Of a stretch of DNA of 64,000 nt, positions 19,186 through 27,297 are shown piece by piece; the first letter of the stretch is position 1, and each line of letters starts with the position of its first letter. This DNA comes from Lentzea jiangxiensis (GTDB lineage Bacteria > Actinomycetota > Actinomycetes > Mycobacteriales > Pseudonocardiaceae), in assembly GCF_900104175.1 (NCBI RefSeq), contig NZ_FNIX01000010.1:124001-188000 (forward strand), in the 5' to 3' direction. A model generated the notes under the pieces. That model was not told where the DNA came from. It saw only the letters and a program-made list of their open reading frames with translations, and did not search any database. Position numbers and translations under genes: made by a program.

Positions 19186-19947
19186 ATGGAGCCGTTCGAC
19201 GAGCTGCTGCGCGGGATGCGCGCGGAGGGCGCCGGGGTGCGCCGGACCGAGGTGGACGGGGCGGAGGTGTTCGGCGGGCTCACGTTATGCGCTGTGGCTT
19301 CGGGTGAGGTCGAGGTGCGCGGTGAGGTCGCGAAGGCCGGGGACATCGTTGTGGTGCAGGGGGCTGTTGCAGTCGAGGGGCGTGCAACGGTCGTCAGCGG
19401 CACGTACAACGCGATGGGGGCGGTGGCCCGGCGCCTCGTCTCGATCCTGCCCGGAGCACTGGTGGTGCCCGGGACCGAGGAGTGCGCGGCTTTCTACGAG
19501 CACATCGGCCTGGGCGGACCCGGTGTGGTGGCGGACCGGTTCCTCGACTGGTTGATGGTGTGCGCCCTGCGGGACTGGTTCGACCGCGAGCACGGTGACG
19601 GGTGGCCGGCCGCCCTCGCCGACGAGGTGGTCGGGCCGGTCCTGCGCTCGATGCACGCGGATCCAGGACGGGCGTGGACGCTCGCCCTGCTGGCCAGGGA
19701 GGCCGGAGTGGCGCGGACGACGCTGGCCGGGCGGTTCGCCAGGCTGGTCGGGGTGCCGCCGCTGACCTACCTGACGCGGTGGCGGATGGCGTTGGCGGCC
19801 GACCTGCTGGCCGAGTCGGGGGCGACGGTGGCCGCGGTGGCGCGCAAGGTGGGGTACGCGGACGCGTTCGGGTTCAGCGCCGCCTTCAAGCGCGTGCACG
19901 GGTTCAGCCCGAGCGAGTGCCGCAGCCGGTGCGCCGCGAGCGCGTGA
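19186..19947 (+). CDS. AraC family regulator (cupin plus HTH)
   Basis: 253 residues. The N-terminal half is a cupin-type sensor domain (FGGLTLCAVASGEVEVRGEV), and the C-terminal half carries two AraC helix-turn-helix units: WTLALLAREAGVARTTLAGRFARLVGVPPLTYLTRWRM and then VAAVARKVGYADAFGFSAAFKRVHGFSP. ATG 19186 lies seven bases after TATCTT (19173-19178). The divergent NmrA-type reductase is the likely target. Confidence 0.92.
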   Translation: MEPFDELLRGMRAEGAGVRRTEVDGAEVFGGLTLCAVASGEVEVRGEVAKAGDIVVVQGAVAVEGRATVVSGTYNAMGAVARRLVSILPGALVVPGTEECAAFYEHIGLGGPGVVADRFLDWLMVCALRDWFDREHGDGWPAALADEVVGPVLRSMHADPGRAWTLALLAREAGVARTTLAGRFARLVGVPPLTYLTRWRMALAADLLAESGATVAAVARKVGYADAFGFSAAFKRVHGFSPSECRSRCAASA

Positions 19948-20002
19948 CGTCCAGGTGCCTGGGCGGTGAGGACGGACCTCAACCACAGGTGAACGCGCGA
20001 GA

Positions 20003-20773
20003 TCACGGGTACGGCCAGCCGTTCGGCGTGCACACCTTCCCGTCCTGCGGGATGACGGCGCCCTGCGGCACGCCGCCGGTGATGCGGACGATCTCGTCGT
20101 TGGCCACGCTGAACGTCTGCTGCATCATCACCGGCGCCGGCCCTCCGGCCACGCCGCACGGCTGGTGCCCGTACCCGAACGCGTGGCCGACCTCGTGGTT
20201 GACCACGTACCTCCGGTACGAGTCGAGGTCCGGCAGGAACGCGACCGCGCCGCGGAACCAGCGCGCGGCGCTCAGGAAGACGGAGTTCCCGTCACGGCAC
20301 GAGACGTCGACCGGGATCTCGAAGCCGCACACGGCTCGCGCGGTCTGCTGCGACGTCAGCCTGATGCGCACCGAGGCGGCTCCCGAGACGCGTTGCACCG
20401 AACGGGCGCCGCGGGCGGTCCAGCCGCGCGGGTCGGCGAGCGTGGCGTCCACGAACGCCGAGAAGGCCTGCTCGTCCACGGTGATGCCGTTCTCCACCTC
20501 GACGGCGTAGGTGCGGAGCGGACCCGTGCCGACGACCGGGCCGCTTCCCGGCACGACGTGGAACGCGCCCGCGCCGGCCACCGGGAACTCGGGGCCGTCG
20601 GGCAGGTCAGCGCTGGACGTGTACACCCGCGGCGGCGGAGAGGACGAGGCGACGGTGACGGGCGGGGCGGACGACGTCGGCACCGCCGCGGGGGACGTCT
20701 CCCCGGCCGGCTGGGCCGTCGTCAGCAGGATCGCGGTCAACGCGACCGCCGCCAGCACCAGGTGCGCCTTCAT
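20003..20773 (-). CDS. DUF3152 secreted metalloprotease-like protein
   Basis: 256 residues: a signal peptide (KAHLVLAAVALTAILLTTAQPA), a Ser/Pro/Thr-rich linker, then the DUF3152 domain. It carries a metzincin-like zinc motif HExxHxxGxxH (H193, E194, H197, H203 in HEVGHAFGYGH) after YVVNHEVGH, followed by PAPVMMQQT, similar to the Met-turn of metzincins. It is predicted to act outside the membrane as a peptidase; substrate is unknown. A GTG at 20782 is an alternative start. It diverges from a two-component system 80 bases away, which may regulate it. Confidence 0.87.
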   Translation of the reverse strand: MKAHLVLAAVALTAILLTTAQPAGETSPAAVPTSSAPPVTVASSSPPPRVYTSSADLPDGPEFPVAGAGAFHVVPGSGPVVGTGPLRTYAVEVENGITVDEQAFSAFVDATLADPRGWTARGARSVQRVSGAASVRIRLTSQQTARAVCGFEIPVDVSCRDGNSVFLSAARWFRGAVAFLPDLDSYRRYVVNHEVGHAFGYGHQPCGVAGGPAPVMMQQTFSVANDEIVRITGGVPQGAVIPQDGKVCTPNGWPYP

Positions 20774-20853
20774 GGCGGCCACGCTCGCCGGAACCGATGA
20801 AGAACCTGTTTGCGTTCCGCTTGCCTGCCATGAAGACCTGCATACTGCGAACC

Positions 20854-21519
20854 GTGTGCGCCCACATCCTCGTCGCCGAGGACAACGTTCACCAGGCTGA
20901 ACTCGTCCGCCGGTACCTCGAGCACGACGGGCACTCCGTGGTGGTCGTCCACGACGGACGGGCGGCGATCGACGAGACGCGGCGCCGCAACCCCGACCTG
21001 CTGGTGCTGGACGTGATGATGCCGCTGGTCGACGGCCTCGACGTGATGCGCGCGGTCCGCGCCGGGTCGGACGTGCCGATCGTGTTGCTCACCGCACGGT
21101 CCACCGAGGACGACGTGCTGCTCGGGTTCGACCTGGGCGCGGACGACTACATCACCAAGCCGTTCCGGCCGCGGCAGATGGTCGCGCGGGTGCGGACGAT
21201 CCTGCGGCGAACCGGACGTGCGCGCGAGACGAACGCGACGGTGCTGAAGGTCGGCGATCTGACCGTCGACCCGATCCGGCACGAAGTGCGCATCAAGGAC
21301 GAGCTGGTGAGCCTCACGCCCGCCGAGTTCCGCCTGCTGGCCAAGATGGCCGCGCAGCCGCAACGGGTGTTCACGCGCGAACAGCTGTTGGAGGACGGGT
21401 TCATCACCGCGCGCACGGTCGACGTGCACATGATGAACCTGCGCCGCAAGATCGAGCAGGACTCGCGCCGTCCGGAACGCCTGCTGACCGTCTACGGCAT
21501 CGGGTACAAGCTCGCATGA
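20854..21519 (+). CDS. OmpR/PhoB family response regulator
   Basis: 221 residues from GTG 20854: receiver domain with acidic pair E9-D10, phosphoacceptor D53 in LLVLDVMMP, the LLTARS threonine and ITKPF lysine, then a winged helix (LTPAEFRLLAKM, RTVDVHMMNLRRKIE, VYGIGYKLA). GTG 20854 is favoured because CATACT (20841-20846) lies seven bases before it and the receiver begins at once; two upstream in-frame ATGs (20797, 20830) would add a non-family extension. It overlaps the sensor kinase by four bases (ATGA). Confidence 0.92.
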   Translation: MCAHILVAEDNVHQAELVRRYLEHDGHSVVVVHDGRAAIDETRRRNPDLLVLDVMMPLVDGLDVMRAVRAGSDVPIVLLTARSTEDDVLLGFDLGADDYITKPFRPRQMVARVRTILRRTGRARETNATVLKVGDLTVDPIRHEVRIKDELVSLTPAEFRLLAKMAAQPQRVFTREQLLEDGFITARTVDVHMMNLRRKIEQDSRRPERLLTVYGIGYKLA

Positions 21520-23228
21520 AGAGCCTGCTCGTCCGCTTCTTCCTGTTCTCGCTGGTGATCGCGGCCTGCTCGATCGCGGTCACGGCGTGGCTCGCGAGCC
21601 AGGCGACGACGGGCACGATCCGCCAGGAGCAGGGCGAGGCGCTCGAGACGGATGCGCAGATCCTGGACGAGCTGGTGCGCTACGCGGCCACGCACGAGGA
21701 CTGGACGGGCTCGAAGGACGTCGTGGAGGTCATCGCGGAGAAGCACGGCCGCCGCATCGCCCTGACCGACGGCAACGGCAAGACCCTGGTGGACACCGGC
21801 CGGGAGAACGCGCCGCGGCTGCCGATCACCCCCAAGGCGCTCGTGGACCCGTTGAACGTCAACGGGAGGATCGACCCGAGAGCGGTGGGCCCGTTCAAGC
21901 TCACCGACGAGGAGCGCCGGAAGCTGCAGAGCTACGCGGACCAGCTCCTCGCGTGCACCAACAACAGGATCAACATCGTCATCGCGCCCAACGGACGGCC
22001 GCGGTTGCCGAACCTCCGTCCCGGGGAGCTGTCGCTCTGGGAGGACTGCACGGTCGGTGATCGGCTGTACGTCCTCACCGCCACGGAGCTCGCGGCGTAC
22101 GCGGAACTGCACCGGTTGTTCTCGACGTGCGTCGACGCGCTGCCCGGGCCCCTCCCGTTCGGGTACAGGGCTCCCGCGCTGAAGTCGTTCGACTGGGAGG
22201 TGACCACCGTCAGCGGCGAGCCGCCGGAGGTCGTGGAGTGCATGGACGGCGCGCGGCGCGAGCAGCTCAGACCGCGCGTCGCCGCACCGGTGCAGCTCTT
22301 CCTCACCGCGACCACCGGCGACGAGCCGCAGACGATCGACCTGTCCACGACCGGCGCCACCCGGATCTCGGTGGTGGCACTGGGGATCCTCGCGATCGCG
22401 GGCTTCGCGTCGTGGGTCACGGCGACGCAGCTCGTGCGTCCCATCCGCGCTCTCACCGCCGCCACCAAGCGCACGGCCGAAGGGGACCGCACGGCACGTG
22501 TCGACGGTGGCGCGGGTGAGATCGGTGAGCTGGCACGGTCGTTCAACGCCATGTCCGAAAAGCTCGCCGAGACCGAACGACAGCGGCAGGCGATGGTGAG
22601 CGACGTCGCGCACGAGCTGCGCACGCCGTTGGGCACCATCACCGGCTGGCTGGAGGCGACGCAGGACGGGCTCGCCGACCCGGACCCGCACCTGATCGGC
22701 ATGCTGCTGGAGGAATCCCTTCTGCTGCAACGACTCGTGGACGACCTGCACGACCTCGCGCAGGCCGACGCGGGCACCCTGAAGCTGCACCCCGAGCCGA
22801 TCGCGCTCGACGACGTCGTGGACCAGGTCGTCAACGCCCGGCAGAACCGCGAGGTCCTGCTGCGGGCCGAGACGACGCCGGTGCACCTCACCGCGGATCC
22901 CGTGCGGCTGCGGCAGGCGCTCGGCAACCTCGTGGCGAACGCCGTCCGCTACACCCCGCCCGGTGGCGAGGTGGTCGTGAGGCTCTTCCGGTCGCAGGAC
23001 AGCGCGGTCCTCGAGGTCGCGGACACCGGCACCGGTATCGCTCCCGGCGACCTGCCGCACGTGTTCGACCGCTTCTGGCGAGCCGACAGGTCGCGCAGCC
23101 GCACCACGGGCGGCAGCGGACTCGGGCTCGCCATCACGCGGCACCTGGTCGAGGCGCACGGCGGCACGGTGTCGGTGACGAGCGAGCCCGGCCTGGGCTC
23201 GACGTTCCGGATCAGCCTGCCGGCATGA
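21516..23228 (+). CDS. Membrane sensor histidine kinase
   Basis: 570 residues. A membrane helix at about 8-28, a large extracytoplasmic sensor region (about 30-280, with several cysteines: LACTNN, EDCTV, FSTCVDA, VECMDG), a second helix at about 285-305, HAMP (VRPIRALTAATKRTAEGD), HisKA with H366 in VSDVAHELRTPLG, and HATPase with LVANAVRYTP, VADTGTGIAP and GGSGLGLAI. The cysteine-rich sensor could respond to an envelope or redox signal, but this is only an inference. Its start overlaps the response regulator stop, so the two are translationally coupled. The end overlaps the convergent flavin reductase by 17 bases. Confidence 0.93.
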   Translation: MKSLLVRFFLFSLVIAACSIAVTAWLASQATTGTIRQEQGEALETDAQILDELVRYAATHEDWTGSKDVVEVIAEKHGRRIALTDGNGKTLVDTGRENAPRLPITPKALVDPLNVNGRIDPRAVGPFKLTDEERRKLQSYADQLLACTNNRINIVIAPNGRPRLPNLRPGELSLWEDCTVGDRLYVLTATELAAYAELHRLFSTCVDALPGPLPFGYRAPALKSFDWEVTTVSGEPPEVVECMDGARREQLRPRVAAPVQLFLTATTGDEPQTIDLSTTGATRISVVALGILAIAGFASWVTATQLVRPIRALTAATKRTAEGDRTARVDGGAGEIGELARSFNAMSEKLAETERQRQAMVSDVAHELRTPLGTITGWLEATQDGLADPDPHLIGMLLEESLLLQRLVDDLHDLAQADAGTLKLHPEPIALDDVVDQVVNARQNREVLLRAETTPVHLTADPVRLRQALGNLVANAVRYTPPGGEVVVRLFRSQDSAVLEVADTGTGIAPGDLPHVFDRFWRADRSRSRTTGGSGLGLAITRHLVEAHGGTVSVTSEPGLGSTFRISLPA

Positions 23229-24024
23229 GGCCCAGCAGGTCGACGTTGATCATCCCGGCCGCCTGGGCGCCCTGCGCGGCGGCGACGATCACGATGGCTG
23301 ACGGGTCGGTGACGTTGCCGGCCGCGTAAACGCCGGGAACGCTCGTGCGGCCCTTGTCGTCCGTGCGCACGAACTGGCCGGCCGGTGTTTCCACGGTTTC
23401 GGCGCCCAACGCCAGAAGGAACTCGTCGCGCGGTTTCACCGGCGCGGAGTACACGAGTGCGTCGGCCGGCACCCGCCGGCCTCCCGAGATGACCGCGACG
23501 AGCCGGTCGTCCTCGACCTCGACGCCGTCGACGGACGGGACGTGCGTGACGTCGTCCGACCACTGCCGGACCAGGGCGACCTTCATCTCCTCGCCGAACA
23601 CCACGAGCTTCTGGTCGCGGACCTCGTAGCCGTGGCAGTACGGGCAGCCGAAGACGTCCCGGCCCCAGCGTTCGCGCAGGTTGTCCGGCACCTCGTCCAC
23701 CATGCCGGTCGCGAACAGCAAGCGCTTGGCACGGACCGTGCGCTCGCTCAGGTCGACCGCGAACCCGTCGTCGAGCGCCGTGACGCCCCGAACCTCGTCG
23801 TTGACGATCTCTCCGCCGTAGCCCTCGACCTCGGCCCGTCCGTGCTTGAGCAGTTCCAACGGCGAGAAGCCGTCGCGAGAGAGGTAGTTGTGCATGTGCG
23901 CGGCTGGCGCGTTGCGCGGCTCGGCACCGTCGACCACGAGCACGCTGCGACGCGCCCTGGTCAGCATCAGGGCGGCGCTCAGCCCGGCCGCTCCCCCACC
24001 AATGATCACCACTTCGTAGTCCAT
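23212..24024 (-). CDS. Thioredoxin reductase-like NAD(P)/FAD oxidoreductase with CPYC motif
   Basis: 270 residues. FAD-binding GGGAAGLSAAL near residue 10, the redox pair C127-P-Y-C130 inside FGCPYCHGYEV, and the C-terminal FAD motif GVYAAGNVTDPS. This matches short thioredoxin reductase-like flavoproteins that transfer electrons from NAD(P)H to a disulphide, but the partner is not in the window. ATG 24024 gives the canonical start just before VVIIGGG. It diverges from an XRE-cupin regulator only 50 bases away, a conserved arrangement. Confidence 0.92.
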   Translation of the reverse strand: MDYEVVIIGGGAAGLSAALMLTRARRSVLVVDGAEPRNAPAAHMHNYLSRDGFSPLELLKHGRAEVEGYGGEIVNDEVRGVTALDDGFAVDLSERTVRAKRLLFATGMVDEVPDNLRERWGRDVFGCPYCHGYEVRDQKLVVFGEEMKVALVRQWSDDVTHVPSVDGVEVEDDRLVAVISGGRRVPADALVYSAPVKPRDEFLLALGAETVETPAGQFVRTDDKGRTSVPGVYAAGNVTDPSAIVIVAAAQGAQAAGMINVDLLGLMPAG

Positions 24025-24056
24025 GCTCCGAGAGTGCGGTCGACAGTCCGGTTTTG

Positions 24057-24082
24057 GCAAAGTAAGTTGCTGTTATGGCAAC
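24057..24082. promoter_or_regulatory. Divergent promoter with repeats at the XRE-cupin start
   Basis: TAAGTT (24063-24068) lies six bases before ATG 24075. GTTGC (24066-24070) and GCAAC (24078-24082) form an inverted repeat across the start codon, and GGCAA occurs twice about 20 bases apart. This could be the regulator's own operator. Confidence 0.4.
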
Positions 24083-24635
24083 AACCGTGGGGCAACGGCT
24101 CGCCTCGCTGCGAGCCGAGCACGACCTGACGCTGGCGACTTTGTCCGAGATGACGGGCATTTCCAAGTCGACGCTGTCGCGGCTGGAGACCGACCAGCGC
24201 AAGCCGACGCTGGAGCTGCTGCTCCCGTTGTCGCGGACCTACCAGGTGACGCTGGACGACCTGGTCGGCGCGCCCGAGGTCGGCGATCCGCGCGTCGCGA
24301 TGAAGCCGCGCCAGCTCGGCCACGGCCGCGTCGGCATCCCGCTGACCCGCTCCATCGGGCCCCTGCAGGCGTGGAAGATGATCATCACGGACTCGGAGCT
24401 GCACGAACCGCGCGTGCACGAGGGTTACGAGTGGTTCTACGTGCTGAGCGGGCGGATCCGGATGCGGCTCGGCGACAAGGAGATCGTGCTGCGCGCGGGC
24501 GAGGTGGCCGAGTTCGACTGCCGGCAGCCGCACAGCTTCAGCAGCGCGGACGGCAGGCCCGCCGAGATCATCAGCCTGTTCGGCAAGCAGGGAGAACGCA
24601 TCCACACCCGCGCGGCGCCGCCGGACAGGTCATAG
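24075..24635 (+). CDS. XRE family regulator with cupin sensor domain
   Basis: 186 residues: N-terminal helix-turn-helix (GQRLASLRAEHDLTLATLSEMTGISKSTLSRLE) and C-terminal cupin_2 barrel (HEPRVHEGYEWFYVLSGRIRMRLGDKEIVLRAGEVAEF). The family usually senses small metabolites with the cupin. It is divergent from the CPYC flavin reductase and followed eight bases later by the DUF2277 gene. The start is set by TAAGTT six bases upstream. Confidence 0.93.
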   Translation: MATTVGQRLASLRAEHDLTLATLSEMTGISKSTLSRLETDQRKPTLELLLPLSRTYQVTLDDLVGAPEVGDPRVAMKPRQLGHGRVGIPLTRSIGPLQAWKMIITDSELHEPRVHEGYEWFYVLSGRIRMRLGDKEIVLRAGEVAEFDCRQPHSFSSADGRPAEIISLFGKQGERIHTRAAPPDRS

Positions 24636-24642
24636 TGGGGGC

Positions 24643-24912
24643 ATGTGCCGAAACATCCGGGTGCTCCACAACTTCGAACCGCCGGCCACCTCCGACGAGG
24701 TGCAGGCCGCGGCGCTGCAGTACGTGCGGAAGGTGAGCGGGGCGGCCAAGCCGTCCGCGGCGAACCAGGCCGCGTTCGACCAGGCGGTCGCGGCCGTGGC
24801 GGCGGCGACGCGGGAACTGCTGGACGCGCTGGTCACGACGGCTCCGCCCAAGGACCGCGAGGCCGAGGCCGCGAAGGCGAAGGCCAGGGCGGCTGAGCGC
24901 TACGCGCGTTAA
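24643..24912 (+). CDS. DUF2277 family protein
   Basis: 89 residues starting MCRNIRVLHNFEPPATSDE, the invariant N terminus of DUF2277, and ending in an Ala/Lys/Arg-rich helix. Function is unknown; an MCRNI(R/K)xLxNFxPP core is conserved in many bacteria. It follows the XRE-cupin gene and may be read with it, although CATAGT exactly six bases before the ATG could give its own transcript. The stop overlaps the convergent membrane protein gene. Confidence 0.9.
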   Translation: MCRNIRVLHNFEPPATSDEVQAAALQYVRKVSGAAKPSAANQAAFDQAVAAVAAATRELLDALVTTAPPKDREAEAAKAKARAAERYAR

Positions 24913-25166
24913 CGGCGGACGCGGGTGTCGAGGTACATGCAGATCAGCTTGGCCGCGATGCCCGCGGAGCCGACGATGAAGGCCTGATCGGGCCCGAGAG
25001 TCACGGCGATGGCCCACAGCAGCAGCGCGATCAGCACGAGGATGACAGTCACCTGCGCCGCGTGCGGCCAGCTTCCCAGGTGGACGAGCCACTTCGCCGA
25101 CTGCCGCGGCCGCGGAACCTCCACGTCACCCGCTCTGCCGGGCGAACGCTCCGCTTTGACCGCCAT
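24909..25166 (-). CDS. Small two-helix membrane protein, unknown
   Basis: 85 residues: a polar N-terminal arm (about 1-36), membrane helices at about 39-57 (VTVILVLIALLLWAIAVTL) and 62-79, and a basic tail. AAGGAG lies about four bases before ATG 25166, supporting translation. No family is recognised. Confidence 0.65.
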   Translation of the reverse strand: MAVKAERSPGRAGDVEVPRPRQSAKWLVHLGSWPHAAQVTVILVLIALLLWAIAVTLGPDQAFIVGSAGIAAKLICMYLDTRVRR

Positions 25167-25330
25167 CGTGCTCCTTCGCCGTGACTCCTCCTGACGGATC
25201 CATTCTCCTGAGTTGATCTTCTACGGAGTGTTACTCCGCCGGGTCGTGCGGTGAGCGTTCGGTGAGCGTCGGCGAACGGCAGACGAACGGTCATTCGCGC
25301 GATCGGTCGCTGGTTCGTCACCGTCCGTTC

Positions 25331-25357
25331 ACCGATTGCGACCTACGTCGCAACGGT
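25331..25357. promoter_or_regulatory. Inverted repeat in the 314-base gap before an unknown gene
   Basis: ACCG-A-TTGCGAC-CTAC-GTCGCAA-CGGT: eleven paired positions with one bulged A and a four-base centre, about 120 bases before the TTG start of the next gene. It resembles a dimer-binding operator. The rest of 25167-25480 shows no gene; repeated ggtgagcgt words occur near 25250-25270. Confidence 0.45.
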
Positions 25358-25480
25358 CCGTATCACCCAACCGAGTGATCCTCGACTCTGCGTAGCGGAT
25401 GGGCCGTTCGGAGCAGGGCCGTTTTTGTCAGACCTCTCGGATAACGTCAGGTGAAGCTCGCGGTACGAGGGGAGAGAACG

Positions 25481-26131
25481 TTGCCGGACAACAACGTCAG
25501 CGTCACCGCACTGTCGTTCACCGAGTACGTCATGAGCGGTCAGCGTGGACGCATCAACATCGTGTCGGAACAGCGGGGGATGTACCTGGCCTCCGACACG
25601 CGGGTGTGCGGGTTCTACAACCCGATCCGCGACGCCATGCGCCGAGCGGTCAACTCGACCGAGCCGGAGATCGAGCTCGAGAAGGCGGTGATGAGCGCCA
25701 ACCGCACGGGCCAGCCGCGGGCGTTCGAGGAGATCGCCGACGGCTTCCTGCCCTGGCTGGCGTCGTTCAAGGCGACCGGTGTGCCGGTGGAGGGGACCAC
25801 CTACCGCGCCGGTGAGCTGACCCTGAAGGTGCGGCCGCACCTCGGGCTGCGCAAGAAGGACGGGTCGACGTACGCGGTGCTCGTGCACACCAAGGAGGCG
25901 CCGCTGACCAGGGAGGCGGCGAACGTGGCGCTGCGGATCCTGCAGCACACGGTCGCGGACACGCTGCCCGGCGCCACGCCGATGGTGCTCGACGTGCGGC
26001 GCGGCAAGGCCTACCAGATGCCGGCGCGGACGAACCTCGGCAAGCTCGACGTGCTGATCGCCGCCGAGGCCGTGGGGTACGTGACGCACTGGAAGCTGTC
26101 CGGCCTGTTCGAGTCCGTCCAGGTCGGCTAG
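25481..26131 (+). CDS. Conserved-looking hypothetical protein, function unknown
   Basis: 216 residues from TTG 25481, chosen because GGAGAG lies six bases upstream; an in-frame GTG at 25451 is possible. The protein has no signal peptide or membrane helix. Its C-terminal half has the alternating strand pattern ELTLKVRPHLGLRKKDG, YAVLVHTKEAPLT and TPMVLDVRRGKAYQMPA, which looks like a compact alpha/beta domain. I do not recognise a family. It is followed after eight bases by the SUKH-like gene and may be coupled to it. Confidence 0.7.
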   Translation: MPDNNVSVTALSFTEYVMSGQRGRINIVSEQRGMYLASDTRVCGFYNPIRDAMRRAVNSTEPEIELEKAVMSANRTGQPRAFEEIADGFLPWLASFKATGVPVEGTTYRAGELTLKVRPHLGLRKKDGSTYAVLVHTKEAPLTREAANVALRILQHTVADTLPGATPMVLDVRRGKAYQMPARTNLGKLDVLIAAEAVGYVTHWKLSGLFESVQVG

Positions 26132-26138
26132 GGACACC

Positions 26139-26587
26139 GTGTCGCGGAGCGCGGACCTCGTCGCGTTGCCGGGGTGGGAGCAGGAGCCGACCCAGGCCGA
26201 GGCCGAGGACTACGTGGGGTTCGCGTTCCCGGCGACTACGAGGAAATCCTGTCGGCCGTCAGCAGCGGGCTCTTCGACCACGTCGTCGCGGTGATCTCGC
26301 CGATCGCCGACGAGGACTCGCTCGACGACTTCACGACCGACGTGCACGCCGCCCCGGAAGGCCTCGTCCCGTGGGGGACGGCGGCCGAGGGCGGCTGCAC
26401 CCTGTACCGGCGGGCCGACGGCCCACCGGACCGGTGGACGATCACGTTGTGCGACATCGAGTTCTCCGAGCAGGAGGACTACGACGGGCCGGTGTCCGCG
26501 TTCCTGCACGACCTGCTCACCGGGAAGGTCGTGAGCGGGCTCGTCGCGGTCACCCCGGCTCGCAAGCCTGCTTTCTGGCCTCGCTAG
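26139..26587 (+). pseudogene. SMI1/KNR4 (SUKH)-like gene with an apparent frameshift
   Basis: From GTG 26139 (AGGGA just upstream) the frame reads SRSADLVALPGWEQEPTQAEAEDYVGFAFP and then leaves the family and stops. One base missing near 26216-26234 would restore PGDYEEILSAVSSGLFDHV and the rest of a SUKH-like domain (LVPWGTAAEGGCTLYRR, then DRWTITLCDIEF), which is intact in another frame to 26587. The downstream frame alone could start at GTG 26174 but would carry an unrelated Gly/Arg-rich N terminus. It is either a real disrupted gene or a sequencing error in a G/C run. SUKH proteins are often immunity proteins. Confidence 0.65.
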
Positions 26588-27234
26588 CAGGTCGCGAGCA
26601 ACCCGGCGAGCGCGTCGTGCTCCGCCTGGTCGGCGGTGAGCTTGTAATTGATCTTCACCGCGATCCAGTGCCGCGCGTACGTGCAGCCGTACGCGGCGAC
26701 CGGCGGCTTCCACTTCGCCGGGTCCTGGTCGCCCTTGGAGCGGTTGGACTTCGCGGTCACGGCGATCAGCTGGATCCCGCCGAGGTCGTTGGCGAACGCC
26801 TTGCGCTGCTCGTCGGTCCACTTGTCGGCGCCGGACCGCCAGGCCTCGGCGAGCGGCACGGTGTGGTCGATGTCGACCTCGCCATCGTCCTTGATCACCA
26901 CGCCGTCGTAGACGCTGGTCCAGGTTCCTGATGTGGCCTTGCAGTCCTTGTCCGACTTCACGTCGACGCCCTGGCGCTGCAGCACGACCTCCCTGGTGTC
27001 GCAGGAGTTCCCCTGCGAGGCCCAGTGCGGGAAGCGGTCGCGGCTGTAGCCGGCCATCTTGCCCTCGGGCGCGACGACCAGCGCGGCGAGGTCGGACGAA
27101 CCGGTCGGGGCGGACCCGGTGGGCGCGGGGGTGGCGGGCGGGTTCTCCTGCGGGGACTGGAGTTTCGTGAGGTACCAGCCCACCGCCACGAGCAGCAGGA
27201 AGACCACCAGTGACGTCACCGCCGCGCGATTCAT
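26584..27234 (-). CDS. Secreted HNH nuclease (DUF1524/GmrSD C-terminal-like)
   Basis: 216 residues: an N-terminal hydrophobic helix (VTSLVVFLLLVAVGWYL) acting as signal or anchor, a Pro/Thr/Ser linker, then a secreted HNH domain with the motif DIDHTVPLAEAW, SNRSKGDQDPAKW and paired cysteines (NSCDTRE, DKDCKAT, YGCTYA). Such proteins degrade extracellular DNA or RNA. ATG 27234 fits AATCAT six bases upstream; ATG 27252 is the alternative. It converges with the SUKH-like gene (four-base overlap). Confidence 0.88.
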   Translation of the reverse strand: MNRAAVTSLVVFLLLVAVGWYLTKLQSPQENPPATPAPTGSAPTGSSDLAALVVAPEGKMAGYSRDRFPHWASQGNSCDTREVVLQRQGVDVKSDKDCKATSGTWTSVYDGVVIKDDGEVDIDHTVPLAEAWRSGADKWTDEQRKAFANDLGGIQLIAVTAKSNRSKGDQDPAKWKPPVAAYGCTYARHWIAVKINYKLTADQAEHDALAGLLATC

Positions 27235-27297
27235 GCGGCAATGATTAACCATGCGAATCACGGACCGGTCACCCGGTCCGTGATCCGCGTGTCCCGG

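Noticed and set aside
26139-27234. A firm toxin-immunity pair of secreted HNH nuclease and SUKH protein
   Set aside because: The genes converge and do not share an operon, the nuclease resembles general secreted nucleases, and the SUKH gene is frameshifted; kept only as a possibility.
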